A stretch of 61,148 nucleotides of DNA, taken from assembly GCF_000577335.1 (NCBI RefSeq), contig NZ_CBYL010000021.1, positions 1-61,148 on the forward strand, in the 5' to 3' direction. This document shows, piece after piece, positions 50,037-58,798 of the stretch (the stretch's first letter is position 1; the number at the start of each line of letters is the position of its first letter). This DNA is from Faecalispora jeddahensis (GTDB lineage Bacteria; Bacillota; Clostridia; Oscillospirales; Acutalibacteraceae). The notes under the pieces are model-generated. The model was not told where the DNA came from, did not search any database, and saw only the letters and a list, made by a program, of their open reading frames with translations. Made by a program: the position numbers and the translations under genes.

Positions 50037-50897
50037 TTAAAATAACAACAGCATGGTTCCGCATATGACCAGCAATAAGCCGGCAAGGGCTTTTTTCGTG
50101 AGCTTCTCTTTTAAGAAAATGTAGGAGAAGACCACCGTCACCACAATGCTGAGTTTGTCAATGGGGACCACCACGCTGGCCTTTCCCTCCTGCAGCGCGC
50201 GGTAATAGCACAGCCAGCTAAGGCCGGTAGCAAGACCGGAAAGTGCAATAAACACCCAGCCTTTCCGGTCTATGTTCTTGATGAGATATTGCTTTTTTTG
50301 CAGGAATACAATGCCCCAGGCCATCGCCAGCACGACAATCGTGCGGATTGCCGTGCCCAGGTTTGATTCAATGCCCTGTATACCGATTTTGCCGAGAATA
50401 GAGGTCAGTGCGGCGAAAACGGCGGACAACACGGCATAAAAAAGCCATGCTCTGCTCTCATTGTCGGCTGCGTCCGATTTTTGCCGCTGTATCATGAACC
50501 AGGTTCCAACGGTAAGTAAAGCGACGCCGCATAGTGCCCATAGGGTTGGCGTTTCTCCCAAAATGACAAAGGCAAGCAGGATCGTCAGAATCGTGCTGCT
50601 TTTGTCGATGGGGGTTACCTTATTGACATCGCCAAGCTGCAGCGCCTTGAAATAGCACAGCCAAGAGGCGCCGGTGGCTCCGCCGGAAAGGACAAGAAAT
50701 AAAAGACTATGCGGTGAGATTGCGGCAATCGCATGTTGAGACCCCACGATAAAAACCATCACCCATGAAAACAGAAGCACAATCACAGTGCGCAGGGCGG
50801 TTGCCAAGTTGGAGTCTGTATTCTTAATCCCGACCTTTGCCAGAACGGAGGTCATGCCCGCAAATAAGGCCGAGCCAAAGGCATAGGCAACCCACAT
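50037..50897 (-). CDS. EamA/DMT-family transporter
   Basis: 286 residues, ten helices in two homologous EamA halves; each half has a version of GLSWLCYYRALQEGKASVVV (the other: GASWLCYFKALQLGDVNKVT) followed by PIDK. The family exports or imports small metabolites and, as short ArnE/F forms, lipid-linked sugars. Substrate unknown. It sits between the cargo island and the ICE transfer module, convergent with two-component system 2. Confidence 0.88.
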   Translation of the reverse strand: MWVAYAFGSALFAGMTSVLAKVGIKNTDSNLATALRTVIVLLFSWVMVFIVGSQHAIAAISPHSLLFLVLSGGATGASWLCYFKALQLGDVNKVTPIDKSSTILTILLAFVILGETPTLWALCGVALLTVGTWFMIQRQKSDAADNESRAWLFYAVLSAVFAALTSILGKIGIQGIESNLGTAIRTIVVLAMAWGIVFLQKKQYLIKNIDRKGWVFIALSGLATGLSWLCYYRALQEGKASVVVPIDKLSIVVTVVFSYIFLKEKLTKKALAGLLLVICGTMLLLF

Positions 50898-50932
50898 AGA
50901 AATCCCTCCCTTATTTTCCTTTCATGCTGCGT

Positions 50933-51391
50933 TTAAGAAGATTTCGCTTTCTGATTGGCCTCCAGCTTGAAGTCTTCCCGCAGCTCCCAAAAAATCTTAA
51001 ACTCCAGTTTTTCTACATCCCGCTGCTGCTTATAGCTGATACGAAGCGTGGCATCCGCAGGGATGGTAACATCTCGATCCAGCTCTGGCAGCAGAGTTTT
51101 GATGCTATTGTCGCCGTGGCTTATGGACGCCAGCGCCTCTCTCACCTTCATAAACAAAGCGGCAGACTCTCCGGGGATATCTTCGGAGACCATATACCGA
51201 TCGTTGGGATTGATGTAGGACATGGAATCCCCATCAGCCAGCCAGCGCATCAAAGCCTCCCGGCTAAACCGCCACTCCCGGCCAATCTTGCGGGCAGGAA
51301 TATGTTCTTCCCTGAGTAGCTTGATTAGGGTCTTTTCGCTCACGCCTAAAAATTCCACCGCCTGTTCGAGATTCAGAATATCGTCCGTCAT
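50933..51391 (-). CDS. Excisionase-like helix-turn-helix protein
   Basis: 152 residues. The N-terminal 55 residues are a MerR/excisionase-type winged helix (ILNLEQAVEFLGVSEKTLIK, then ARKIGREWRFSREALMRWL). The rest (about 60-152) is a helical/beta domain of unknown function with a basic tail. ICE regulators of this form may control excision or transfer genes. It has a consensus promoter (51427-51455) and direct repeats ACAGATAGT (10 bp apart) in its leader. Confidence 0.8.
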   Translation of the reverse strand: MTDDILNLEQAVEFLGVSEKTLIKLLREEHIPARKIGREWRFSREALMRWLADGDSMSYINPNDRYMVSEDIPGESAALFMKVREALASISHGDNSIKTLLPELDRDVTIPADATLRISYKQQRDVEKLEFKIFWELREDFKLEANQKAKSS

Positions 51392-51426
51392 GAAATCCCT
51401 CCTTACTATCTGTACTATCTGTCATT

Positions 51427-51455
51427 ATTATAATGCAGCAAAACAGAAAAATCAA
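51427..51455 (-). promoter_or_regulatory. Consensus promoter of the excisionase-like gene
   Basis: On the minus strand: TTGATT (51455-51450), a 17-bp spacer and TATAAT (51432-51427). Two ACAGATAGT repeats lie between it and the ribosome binding site. Confidence 0.75.
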
Positions 51456-51774
51456 CGTTAACTGCACTTGATGTAACTTTGGCAGTATATAGATGTCGTT
51501 TATTAGACAAAAGACGGACCGTTCCTTTTCTTTGATTTTTGTTTGCCAAGATAGATTTCTTGTATCCCGATAAAAAACATTCAGGACTCTTGCTATGGTG
51601 TGTTTCATTTTCTTTTCATAGAACCCGAACCCTGATAGATTGTTCTTTTTCTGTAATAAAAATTCTTAGAGTGAGAGGTTCTGGTGGGTTCACAGTGAAC
51701 CGCTCCAGGGTTCAGCGAAAAGGCGGAAGACCCCCTTGGCGGGAAATTCGTCTTTTCGCTTTTTTGCAGTCTGG
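51456..51774 (+). other. Gene-free stretch with a possible plus-strand small RNA
   Basis: Contains a perfect hairpin GGTTCAC/GTGAACC (51687-51701) and a good plus-strand terminator (AGCGAAAAG at 51714-51722 with CTTTTCGCT at 51752-51760, then TTTTTT), though no plus-strand gene precedes it. This suggests a short RNA of about 100 nt; its promoter is not clear. Confidence 0.4.
51714..51765 (+). terminator. Orphan plus-strand terminator
   Basis: AGCGAAAAG pairs with CTTTTCGCT, followed by six T; no coding gene on this strand ends here. Confidence 0.65.
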
Positions 51775-52041
51775 CTATTTTTTTAGAATCAATCGGTTGG
51801 AGGTGTTGCTCCCGTTCTCCCGATAGCGTGGTTCCTTTTCAATGAGCCCCGCTTTGACCAGATCATGCAGGGCACGCTTGACGGTGCTGCGGGAAAGCTG
51901 CAAGTCGGAAGCAATGGTTTTTACAGCAGGCCAGCAGTCCTGCCCCTGGCCTGTGCGGTCACGAAGGTATATATAAACAGCTCTCGCCCGATGGGGCAGC
52001 TCATCGGGCGAGGCGGTGTAAATGTGGTCGAAGTAGCTCAT
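51775..52041 (-). CDS. Small helix-turn-helix ICE protein
   Basis: 88 residues. A single winged helix: PHRARAVYIYLRDRTGQGQD, CWPAVKTIASDLQLSRSTVK and RALHDLVKAGLIEKEPRYRE. Typical of the replication-initiator/GntR-like HTH_36 group found at the end of ICE transfer operons. Likely a transcription regulator. 11 bp after virD4 on the same strand. Confidence 0.8.
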   Translation of the reverse strand: MSYFDHIYTASPDELPHRARAVYIYLRDRTGQGQDCWPAVKTIASDLQLSRSTVKRALHDLVKAGLIEKEPRYRENGSNTSNRLILKK

Positions 52042-52052
52042 GGGACCCTCCT

Positions 52053-53867
52053 TTACGTTTTGAGTATGGATCGGCGGCGCATGGTGTTTTCAGATGGTTC
52101 CACTGCCGGGGTATGAAGGGTTCCTGTTCCCGCCGGCGGCTCCAGTATTTCCCCGGTTTCTTCATCCACCAGCATGCAGGCCGTGTGCTTGCGGACGATA
52201 TTTTCCTCCAGCGCCTGCTTATCGGCATAGGCCACTTTCCGGTTTGCCTTCTCCTCCACGGTATAAGACTCCCCGAAACGAATACCCCAATCAAGGAACA
52301 ACCGCAGCTTTGTCCGCATGGGATGGGTACCGGTTTTCATTACGACAAAGCTGCCCTTTGGAATGGATTTGAGTTCATCGGGCGTCATGAGCGGGCGCTC
52401 CATCATCTGCAAGGACTGGCTGGGGTCATTCTTCCCGCGGCTCACGCTGCCGCTCATGACAGTGCGGCTGCCCATTGCTTTGGAGAGTACCTCGGCAGTC
52501 TGGCTGTTGGGAGCGAAACCGCCGAAGATGGTGTCCTGGCAGTTGTCCTGCACGATTTCACTGCCCTCTTTGCCGTAGTTCTTTTCGAGCTGTGCAAGGC
52601 TCTGGATGATTGGTACCAGAGTCAGGCGGCGAGAGCGCCCTGCCGAAAACAGGGGCAGGATGTCAAACGGGGGCATGGTGCCCAACTCGTCGCAGAAAAG
52701 AACCACTCGGTTTTTCAGCTTGCCGCCGTTCTCGTCCGCTACAGAAAATAGCTCACGGGACAAGTTCTGGATCATAAGTCCGGCCATGAAGTTTTTTGTC
52801 TGATCTTCCTCCGGAAGAATTAAGAAGATGGCTGATTTCTCGTTTGCAAAGGTTTCGGCATCAATGGCGCTGTCAAAGCACAGCACCTGCTCCAGCTCGG
52901 AATCTAAAAAAGCGTTCAGACGCGACAGCACCGTAGACATAACCGACGCCATCGCCTGCTCCGCACTGTTCAAGGCGGCACCGGCAAACCAGCGGGCTTT
53001 GTGATCTCCGGGCAGTTTATTCATCAAAAGCTGAAACTGGCTCTTGCCCTTCACCTTAGATGGCTCCAGCAAATCCTGCACCAGCTTGAATACGGAAATG
53101 ATGTGCCGCTGCTCCTGCGGGTTTTCCTCGGTGGGCGGCAGATACTCGGCCAACAGAAGAATGACCGCTGTCAACAGCCCCTCGGCAGCATCGTAAAAGA
53201 AAGCATTCTGACCATAGGTGGAAGCGTCCCCCTCCGGATTGACAATGGTCTTAGCCAAAATCTTAGCATACTTTTCCGCCTTGGCTCTGGCGGCCAGATT
53301 ATTTGGCTCCTTGCGGCAGATATCCATGTAGCGGTTGATAAGGGTGAGCAGATTGTTACCATCTGAGCGGCTGGGGTTCCGCAGGTCTATGACTGACACA
53401 TTGTAACCATAGTAATTTTGAGCAATGCTTCCATAGTTGCGTGCAAGATCCCCTTTGGTATCCAGCGCCAGGAAACTCATCCCGCTGGCACAGGCATACT
53501 CCATGTTTGGGTAAAGGAAGAACGCTGTTTTTCCCACGCCGGATGCGCCGATCATCAAAATGTGAACATCGTCCGTATCCACCAATGCGGTGACCGCATT
53601 TTTCTCGCCCTTGCTTCCGAGTATGACTCCCTGCTCGGTAGGGAGGCTTTCGCCCCGCCTCCACAGCTCCGGCTGAAACGGAACGTGCTTATAGGTGTTT
53701 TTGATCTCCTGTTTTGATGCGAACCGTGCCGTACCATGCTGACCGTCACCCACCGTGCGGGATTTGATGCCGTTTAAAGTATAATAATGCGCCAGCAGAG
53801 ACAAGCCGCCGATGACGGCGAACATAATGGCTGCGGCGCCAATCAAGATGTAAACCTGAGATTGCAT
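52053..53867 (-). CDS. VirD4/TraG-type conjugative coupling protein
   Basis: 604 residues. N-terminal transmembrane helix (VYILIGAAAIMFAVIGGLSL), Walker A GASGVGKTAF (about 110-120), Walker B VVLFCDELGTMP and the VirD4 QSLAQLEKNYG motif. Couples relaxase-bound DNA to the type IV channel. A single TM rather than two, as in Tn1549-type elements. Its ribosome binding site is enclosed in a leader hairpin (53874-53915) sharing 18 nt with that of the sigma-like gene. Confidence 0.93.
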   Translation of the reverse strand: MQSQVYILIGAAAIMFAVIGGLSLLAHYYTLNGIKSRTVGDGQHGTARFASKQEIKNTYKHVPFQPELWRRGESLPTEQGVILGSKGEKNAVTALVDTDDVHILMIGASGVGKTAFFLYPNMEYACASGMSFLALDTKGDLARNYGSIAQNYYGYNVSVIDLRNPSRSDGNNLLTLINRYMDICRKEPNNLAARAKAEKYAKILAKTIVNPEGDASTYGQNAFFYDAAEGLLTAVILLLAEYLPPTEENPQEQRHIISVFKLVQDLLEPSKVKGKSQFQLLMNKLPGDHKARWFAGAALNSAEQAMASVMSTVLSRLNAFLDSELEQVLCFDSAIDAETFANEKSAIFLILPEEDQTKNFMAGLMIQNLSRELFSVADENGGKLKNRVVLFCDELGTMPPFDILPLFSAGRSRRLTLVPIIQSLAQLEKNYGKEGSEIVQDNCQDTIFGGFAPNSQTAEVLSKAMGSRTVMSGSVSRGKNDPSQSLQMMERPLMTPDELKSIPKGSFVVMKTGTHPMRTKLRLFLDWGIRFGESYTVEEKANRKVAYADKQALEENIVRKHTACMLVDEETGEILEPPAGTGTLHTPAVEPSENTMRRRSILKT

Positions 53868-53873
53868 AGAGAT

Positions 53874-53915
53874 CCTCCTTATTCTTCTGACGACTTGAAA
53901 TGTCAGAAGCGGAGG
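53874..53915 (-). promoter_or_regulatory. Leader hairpin that hides the ribosome binding site of virD4
   Basis: CCTCC (53874-53878) pairs with GGAGG (53911-53915), and CTTCTGAC (53884-53891) with GTCAGAAG (53902-53909). In the mRNA (minus strand) the GGAGG Shine-Dalgarno six bases before ATG 53867 is paired. The upstream arm, CCTCCGCTTCTGACATTT, is identical to that at 30838-30821. Confidence 0.7.
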
Positions 53916-53933
53916 CAGTGCTATTGCCGGGCT

Positions 53934-55352
53934 TTACATGGACAGTTTCATTTCCTGATTCTGCTCCATCTTTTGCCGGTGTTTCTCCAGCAGGATGGCG
54001 CCCTTGAGACCGTGGGCGGCAATGTGTTCGTAGCACTCCGCCAGCTTTTCCTTTTCGGCGGCGGACACCACACGCTCATAGCCCCGCAGGGACATGATAT
54101 CGGACTCCAGTAAATCCAACCGGGTTTTCAGATGCCCGCGGTTTTCATAGGCTCTGAACCCATTGCGGAGCCTTGCCTGCACAACGGAAAGATCCCGGCT
54201 GTGATCCATCTGCCGGTACTCCCTCACGGCGCCGACTATAGCGTGGCGGCACATCTCCCGCAGACAATCATCCGCCTCGGAAAACTGCCCCCAATGCAGA
54301 TGGGAACGGACTTTTATGAGCAGGGCGGACAGGGTATCCGCGGAGCAGCCGGATTTCGCAGGCAATCCCGATTCCATAAGCTGCCGGCAGAGTTCATCCC
54401 GAAGCATATGCTGGGGATGTTCCTCGGCGGGGATGGCCGGCAATCCGTGCTTGGCCTTGATATCCTCGTTCCAGTCCTTGTGTATGGACAACTCTATCTC
54501 ACATGGAATCCCTTTTGTATACAGCAGGTCTTGGTATTTCTCAGACGCTTCGATTCCTGCCTCATCATGGTCCAGGCACAGAATCACATGGTTTAGGTTT
54601 TGATATATCTCCAGCATCTTCAGCATGGCGTATTCGGAAACACCGCAGAGCGCCACATAGCTGTGGCGCTGCCATTCCTGGGGATGCAGGGTGATGTAAG
54701 ACAGCAGGTCGGTGGGCGCCTCGAATGCATAGAGGCGCCCACTTGTGCCGATGTGGTGGAAGCTGTAGCTTGGATCGCAGTTATCCACATTGCCTTTGAA
54801 GCCGGGTCCATCGGTATAGAGTCCCCGCTTGTGGGCATGGCGGGGAACACCGTTTTCATCGAATCCTACAAATACGGCGTTATGGTATTCCTTCGCGCCG
54901 TCCTTGGACTTTTCACAGCTTTCGTACAGGAGCTTTGCCCTGGCAAAGTAGCTGACCACCTCACGGTCGATAAGCCGGGTTTTTGTAAGGTAGGCATAGA
55001 CACGGCGCATATCGCTGTGGGGAGCCGGAAGAGCGAAGGGCTTTTTCGGCTCCTGCTTCTTTTGTGAGGCGGGCCGATAGACCTCCCCCTGCTCACCACC
55101 CAGCAGCATGGTCACGGCTTCGGGAAAAGTGAGACCGTAAAAGTTTCGCACAAAGTCAATGGCATACCCGCCGCTCTCCGCGGAATGATCGTACCACTCG
55201 TTTCCCCGGACGGTGATGCTGCGGTCGGACGCCAGCCGTTTATCCCGGCCGCTGGGGATCAGCTTCTCACCGCGACGCTGGAGGAAATCCACAAGATCCA
55301 CATTGTTGGCACGGTACTTCTGCTCATCTGTAAAATATACATAGACACCCAT
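53934..55352 (-). CDS. DUF3991/TOPRIM (primase-like) conjugation protein
   Basis: 472 residues. N-terminal zinc-less DUF3991 domain (VDLVDFLQRRGEKLIPSGRD, WYDHSAESGGYAIDFVRNFY), then TOPRIM with LYAFEAPTDLLSYITLH and ILCLDHDEAGIEASEKYQDL (acidic DxD). C-terminal helical region about 320-472. Related to DNA primases/mobile-element TOPRIM proteins; may prime second-strand synthesis after transfer. Between the relaxase and virD4 genes, in the transfer operon. Confidence 0.87.
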   Translation of the reverse strand: MGVYVYFTDEQKYRANNVDLVDFLQRRGEKLIPSGRDKRLASDRSITVRGNEWYDHSAESGGYAIDFVRNFYGLTFPEAVTMLLGGEQGEVYRPASQKKQEPKKPFALPAPHSDMRRVYAYLTKTRLIDREVVSYFARAKLLYESCEKSKDGAKEYHNAVFVGFDENGVPRHAHKRGLYTDGPGFKGNVDNCDPSYSFHHIGTSGRLYAFEAPTDLLSYITLHPQEWQRHSYVALCGVSEYAMLKMLEIYQNLNHVILCLDHDEAGIEASEKYQDLLYTKGIPCEIELSIHKDWNEDIKAKHGLPAIPAEEHPQHMLRDELCRQLMESGLPAKSGCSADTLSALLIKVRSHLHWGQFSEADDCLREMCRHAIVGAVREYRQMDHSRDLSVVQARLRNGFRAYENRGHLKTRLDLLESDIMSLRGYERVVSAAEKEKLAECYEHIAAHGLKGAILLEKHRQKMEQNQEMKLSM

Positions 55353-55363
55353 AGATGCACCTC

Positions 55364-55480
55364 CTACCTGTGGTGATTGCCGATTCTATGAAAAAAAGCC
55401 GCCCTTTTTACAGGACGGCAATGGTTCCGGAGCAATTTCCACCTGATGGGTTGCTTGATTTTCTTTTTCTGTTTCTTCAC
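55364..55480 (-). CDS. 38-residue basic ORF overlapping a terminator
   Basis: GTG 55480, after GGAGG, to TAG 55364, followed directly by the ribosome binding site of the TOPRIM gene. Highly basic (KKQKKKIKQPIRWKLLRNHC). Its 3' part coincides with the terminator at 55391-55419, so it may be a leader ORF controlling read-through, or chance. Confidence 0.35.
   Translation of the reverse strand: MKKQKKKIKQPIRWKLLRNHCRPVKRAAFFHRIGNHHR
55391..55419 (-). terminator. Terminator or attenuator after the relaxase
   Basis: GCCGCCC (55398-55404) pairs with GGACGGC (one G-U), followed on the minus strand by TTTTTTT. It lies inside the 38-codon ORF and before the TOPRIM gene, so it could attenuate the transfer operon. 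Confidence 0.65.
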
Positions 55481-55496
55481 GGTGATCCTCCAATCG

Positions 55497-58376
55497 TTAT
55501 AGCGACATGGTCTGTTCGTGGTCCCCCTGGGCATGACCGGCCGCACGCTTTTTCTCATTCAGCTTGAGGCGCCGTTTTCGGTCAATGCGAGGGCCGGGCG
55601 GCTTTAAGGGCGGTGTGTTGTCAGAAAAAATACGGCTCATGTGATTCAGGAGCCGTGTCCCCGCCAGCAGGACGGAGGGGTCTTTAAAGCTATCCATATG
55701 GTCGAGGAAAAACTGAGCGTAAATATTGCCCTGGGCGGCAGAAAGGGTAAACCAGCGGACAGCAGCTTCTTTGTCTTTCGGGACATCCTTTCCCATAAGG
55801 TACAGCTTGCCGAGGGTATACTGCGCATATTGATTGCCTTGTTCAGCGGCGGCAGTCAGAAACCCAAGGGCTGCCTGTACATCCTTTGGCACATCCTCGC
55901 CCATGAGGTAAATCTTGCCGAGCCGGTATTGTGCAAACTGATTTCCCTGACCGGCAGACCGTTTCAGGTATTCCAGAGCTTTGGGGATATCCTTCGGAAC
56001 ATCTTCTCCTTTGAAGTAGAGGATACCGAGGGCGTATTCCGCAAATTGGTTCTTCCGGTCCGCGGCAAAGATCAGCCAGCGGACGGCGGACTCCACATCT
56101 TTGAGGATACCCTCGCCACCAAGGTAGAGCTTGCCGAGCCGGTATGCGGCAAAGTCATTGTCCTGTTCTGCCGACAGGGTATAAAGCCGTACCGCCTCGG
56201 AAATATTCTGCGGAACATGCTGTCCCTTTTCATAGAGCTTGCCGAGAAAATATGCAGCATAGGGATTCTCAGCCTCCACCGCTTTGCTGAGATAGCCAAG
56301 GGCTTTCTCAACATCCTGCGGCGATGCTTTTTCATCCGAGAGGATGAGCTTGGCAAGCTGGTAGCAGGCAAATGTGTTTCCCACGGATGCCGCCTTTTCA
56401 AAGTATTCTTTTGCCCTGGCTTCATTCTTGTCAGTACCAACACCATTCAGAAGCATCCAGCCAAGACGGTATTGGAGCTTATCATCATGGCCCTTTTCCT
56501 CCAGAGAAACAAAGCCGAGAAAGGCTTCTTGAAAGCGGCGGTCAGCGTCCTGCTGATTTTTTTTACAGCCTATTCCATCCCACAGCATTTTACCCAACTC
56601 AAAGCTGGCATAGGGAAAGCTCTGATCCGCCGAGCGGGTATAGAGGGCAAAGGCGGTTTCATGATCCTGCTCCACACCCTTGCCGTGGTAATACAAACCG
56701 CCAAGGGAATACTGCGCGTATTTGTAGTTCTCCTCCGCGGAGAGGGTGAGCCAATCTGCCGCCTGCAGATAGTCCTGCTCGGTGCCAAGCCCTGCGGCAA
56801 CCATTTTGCCGATTCGATATTCGGTGTACTTCCACGGCTTTTCTTCCTCGGCGGCATGGAAAACGGCAAGGGCTTTTTCATACCATTGGTACGCTTCTCC
56901 GGCATCTGCTTCGCAGCCAAGACCATCGGCGGCCATTCGGCCAAGGTCATACAGCGCAAGAGGGTTATCCGCATCTGCTTCCGCGAGGAAAATTTCACGG
57001 GCTTTCTCAAAATCTTGCGGGATTTCGGCATCCTCATCGCCATGCAAATATTTCTTTGCCAGTTTGTAGTCCTCCGTCCACCAGGAGTCAGAGGATTCCT
57101 TACCGTCAGAGGTTTCATCGCTGGAGGGCTGCCCTCCGGAATCATCTATCGGTTCCTGTTCTTCTTTGTCCGTCATGTCAGAGAGGGGTATCTCCAGATC
57201 ATTCGCCGGCTCCGGCAGTGCCGGTTCTGCCGATGACGGTTCCTCGAAGGTCATGGTCCCAAGGAGCAGGGTTTCCTGAATGACCATGTTGCGGATGGGC
57301 TTGAAATCCTCACAGCGGGAAAGAGGCGGCGGCTCGGATGGGGTTTCGGTATAGATGGATTCGATCCTGCCCCTGGTTTCCCACCACAGCCGGTAGGCTT
57401 CCGTGACACGGCTGTCCTGCGCCAGCTCATCCACGATTTCGTCCACAATATTTTTCAGCTCTGCCTTGAGGTATCCATACTGTTTTTTGCCGCCCACCGT
57501 TTGCAGACGCTCGGCAAGGTGTGTGATGAGCTGCTCCATGCGGTCGCTCTGCAAAACACCCCCTTTCATCTGACGGATTAGCTCCCGCAGGGACTCGGCC
57601 GCCTGTTCTTTCAGGTCATCCCGCCGCTGGCTCTTTTCACCGTAGAGCGGAATGAGCTCCTGACGGAAAATCTCATTTGCCAGCGAGGACTTCATTTTTT
57701 TAATGCCCTGCCTGGTGAGGTATCCCTCTTTGGGGTCGGTGCTGTAGCAGAGCATATGCACATGGGGATGGTGGGACTCGTTGTGGAAACTGGCGTACCA
57801 TTTCAGATGGTCCGGATGGATTTTCAGATTCTCCGCAATCTCCAAAGCCTTGGAGGAAAGCAGAGCCTTCCATGCAAGCGCATTGTCATACCCCAGACGG
57901 GAGGCATCCTCACGGCGGAGAGAAATAATCGGCATCCACACATTTCCGGTATATGCGGACAGCTCATCCGCAACCTGATTTAAGGCCAGCGGCTCATCGC
58001 CGCCCGTAAACAAACCGTGGCTGTCAAACTTTTCGACGCGGGGGCGGTTGGCAATGTAGTCCAGATATTTTTCCCGATCACCGATTTTATCCAGATGCTG
58101 CTCCAACGCTATGGTGATAAATTCCGAGGCGTTTTCCCGGTTCGGATATGCCAGATAGTCCTCGTACTCGAACAGCTCCCTGGTGTCGGGAAACTCCCGG
58201 AGGATTTCCGTGACGAGAGCCTGCTGTTTTTTCGTGGCATGCCAAAGCTCACGGCCGTTCTTTATTTTATCCACACCGTCACGGGTAGCAATATACTTGA
58301 CCAGGTTATTCAGATGGGCGGCTGTTTTTTCGCTTCCGCCTTTGAGGTAACCGTTTTTTATAACTATGCGTGCCAT
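55497..58376 (-). CDS. MobP-type relaxase with a long Sel1-repeat extension
   Basis: 959 residues. The N-terminal relaxase (about 1-370) includes KYIATRDGVDKI with the likely catalytic Tyr, and the metal-binding HNESHHPHVHMLCYS motif. An acidic, low-complexity linker (about 380-455) leads into about 13 Sel1-like (TPR-type) 36-residue repeats (e.g. AQYRLGKIYLMGEDVPKDVQ), spanning about 460-925, and a basic tail. It nicks oriT and leads the strand into the recipient; the repeats probably dock partner proteins. Longer than ordinary MobP relaxases (about 350-500). Confidence 0.9.
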   Translation of the reverse strand: MARIVIKNGYLKGGSEKTAAHLNNLVKYIATRDGVDKIKNGRELWHATKKQQALVTEILREFPDTRELFEYEDYLAYPNRENASEFITIALEQHLDKIGDREKYLDYIANRPRVEKFDSHGLFTGGDEPLALNQVADELSAYTGNVWMPIISLRREDASRLGYDNALAWKALLSSKALEIAENLKIHPDHLKWYASFHNESHHPHVHMLCYSTDPKEGYLTRQGIKKMKSSLANEIFRQELIPLYGEKSQRRDDLKEQAAESLRELIRQMKGGVLQSDRMEQLITHLAERLQTVGGKKQYGYLKAELKNIVDEIVDELAQDSRVTEAYRLWWETRGRIESIYTETPSEPPPLSRCEDFKPIRNMVIQETLLLGTMTFEEPSSAEPALPEPANDLEIPLSDMTDKEEQEPIDDSGGQPSSDETSDGKESSDSWWTEDYKLAKKYLHGDEDAEIPQDFEKAREIFLAEADADNPLALYDLGRMAADGLGCEADAGEAYQWYEKALAVFHAAEEEKPWKYTEYRIGKMVAAGLGTEQDYLQAADWLTLSAEENYKYAQYSLGGLYYHGKGVEQDHETAFALYTRSADQSFPYASFELGKMLWDGIGCKKNQQDADRRFQEAFLGFVSLEEKGHDDKLQYRLGWMLLNGVGTDKNEARAKEYFEKAASVGNTFACYQLAKLILSDEKASPQDVEKALGYLSKAVEAENPYAAYFLGKLYEKGQHVPQNISEAVRLYTLSAEQDNDFAAYRLGKLYLGGEGILKDVESAVRWLIFAADRKNQFAEYALGILYFKGEDVPKDIPKALEYLKRSAGQGNQFAQYRLGKIYLMGEDVPKDVQAALGFLTAAAEQGNQYAQYTLGKLYLMGKDVPKDKEAAVRWFTLSAAQGNIYAQFFLDHMDSFKDPSVLLAGTRLLNHMSRIFSDNTPPLKPPGPRIDRKRRLKLNEKKRAAGHAQGDHEQTMSL

Positions 58377-58792
58377 TATTCTTCGTCATTCTGGCTGCTC
58401 TGGAAGTCCACCGCATCATCCAGACGGATCTTGCCCCTGGTCTTTTTCACCTCGGAAACGCAGCGGCCGCGGAGCCGGCGCAGTTCATCATCTGTGATAT
58501 TGAGCGTGGTTGCCAGCAGATGCATCATCATGCTGATCTCCACCGACAGACGGAAGAGGTTGGCCGCCACCCGGTTTTCGGTTTTCTGCAAGGTTCCCTC
58601 AACGGACGAGAGCAGGGCTTTGGAGAGGTAGGAGGTGATGTCCTCCGACCCAAGGTAGCCCATGTAAAAGCCGAGGGCTTTCTCAATAAACTCACTGCGG
58701 CTTTTGCAGTTGTCCTTTTCCAGCCAGCCGTCCATCCGATCCATCGTTTCGGGGTACATCCAGACGGCGGTTCTTTCCTTGTTGTTTTTCAT
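58376..58792 (-). CDS. Ribbon-helix-helix mobilisation accessory protein
   Basis: 138 residues from ATG 58792 (GGAGG upstream; the TTG at 58798 is less likely). Ribbon-helix-helix N-terminus ERTAVWMYPETMDRMDGWLE, then SRSEFIEKALGFYMGYLG, and a helical C-terminus. Like MobC, it should bind near oriT and help the relaxase. Overlaps the relaxase start by one base. Confidence 0.83.
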   Translation of the reverse strand: MKNNKERTAVWMYPETMDRMDGWLEKDNCKSRSEFIEKALGFYMGYLGSEDITSYLSKALLSSVEGTLQKTENRVAANLFRLSVEISMMMHLLATTLNITDDELRRLRGRCVSEVKKTRGKIRLDDAVDFQSSQNDEE

Positions 58793-58798
58793 CGGCAA

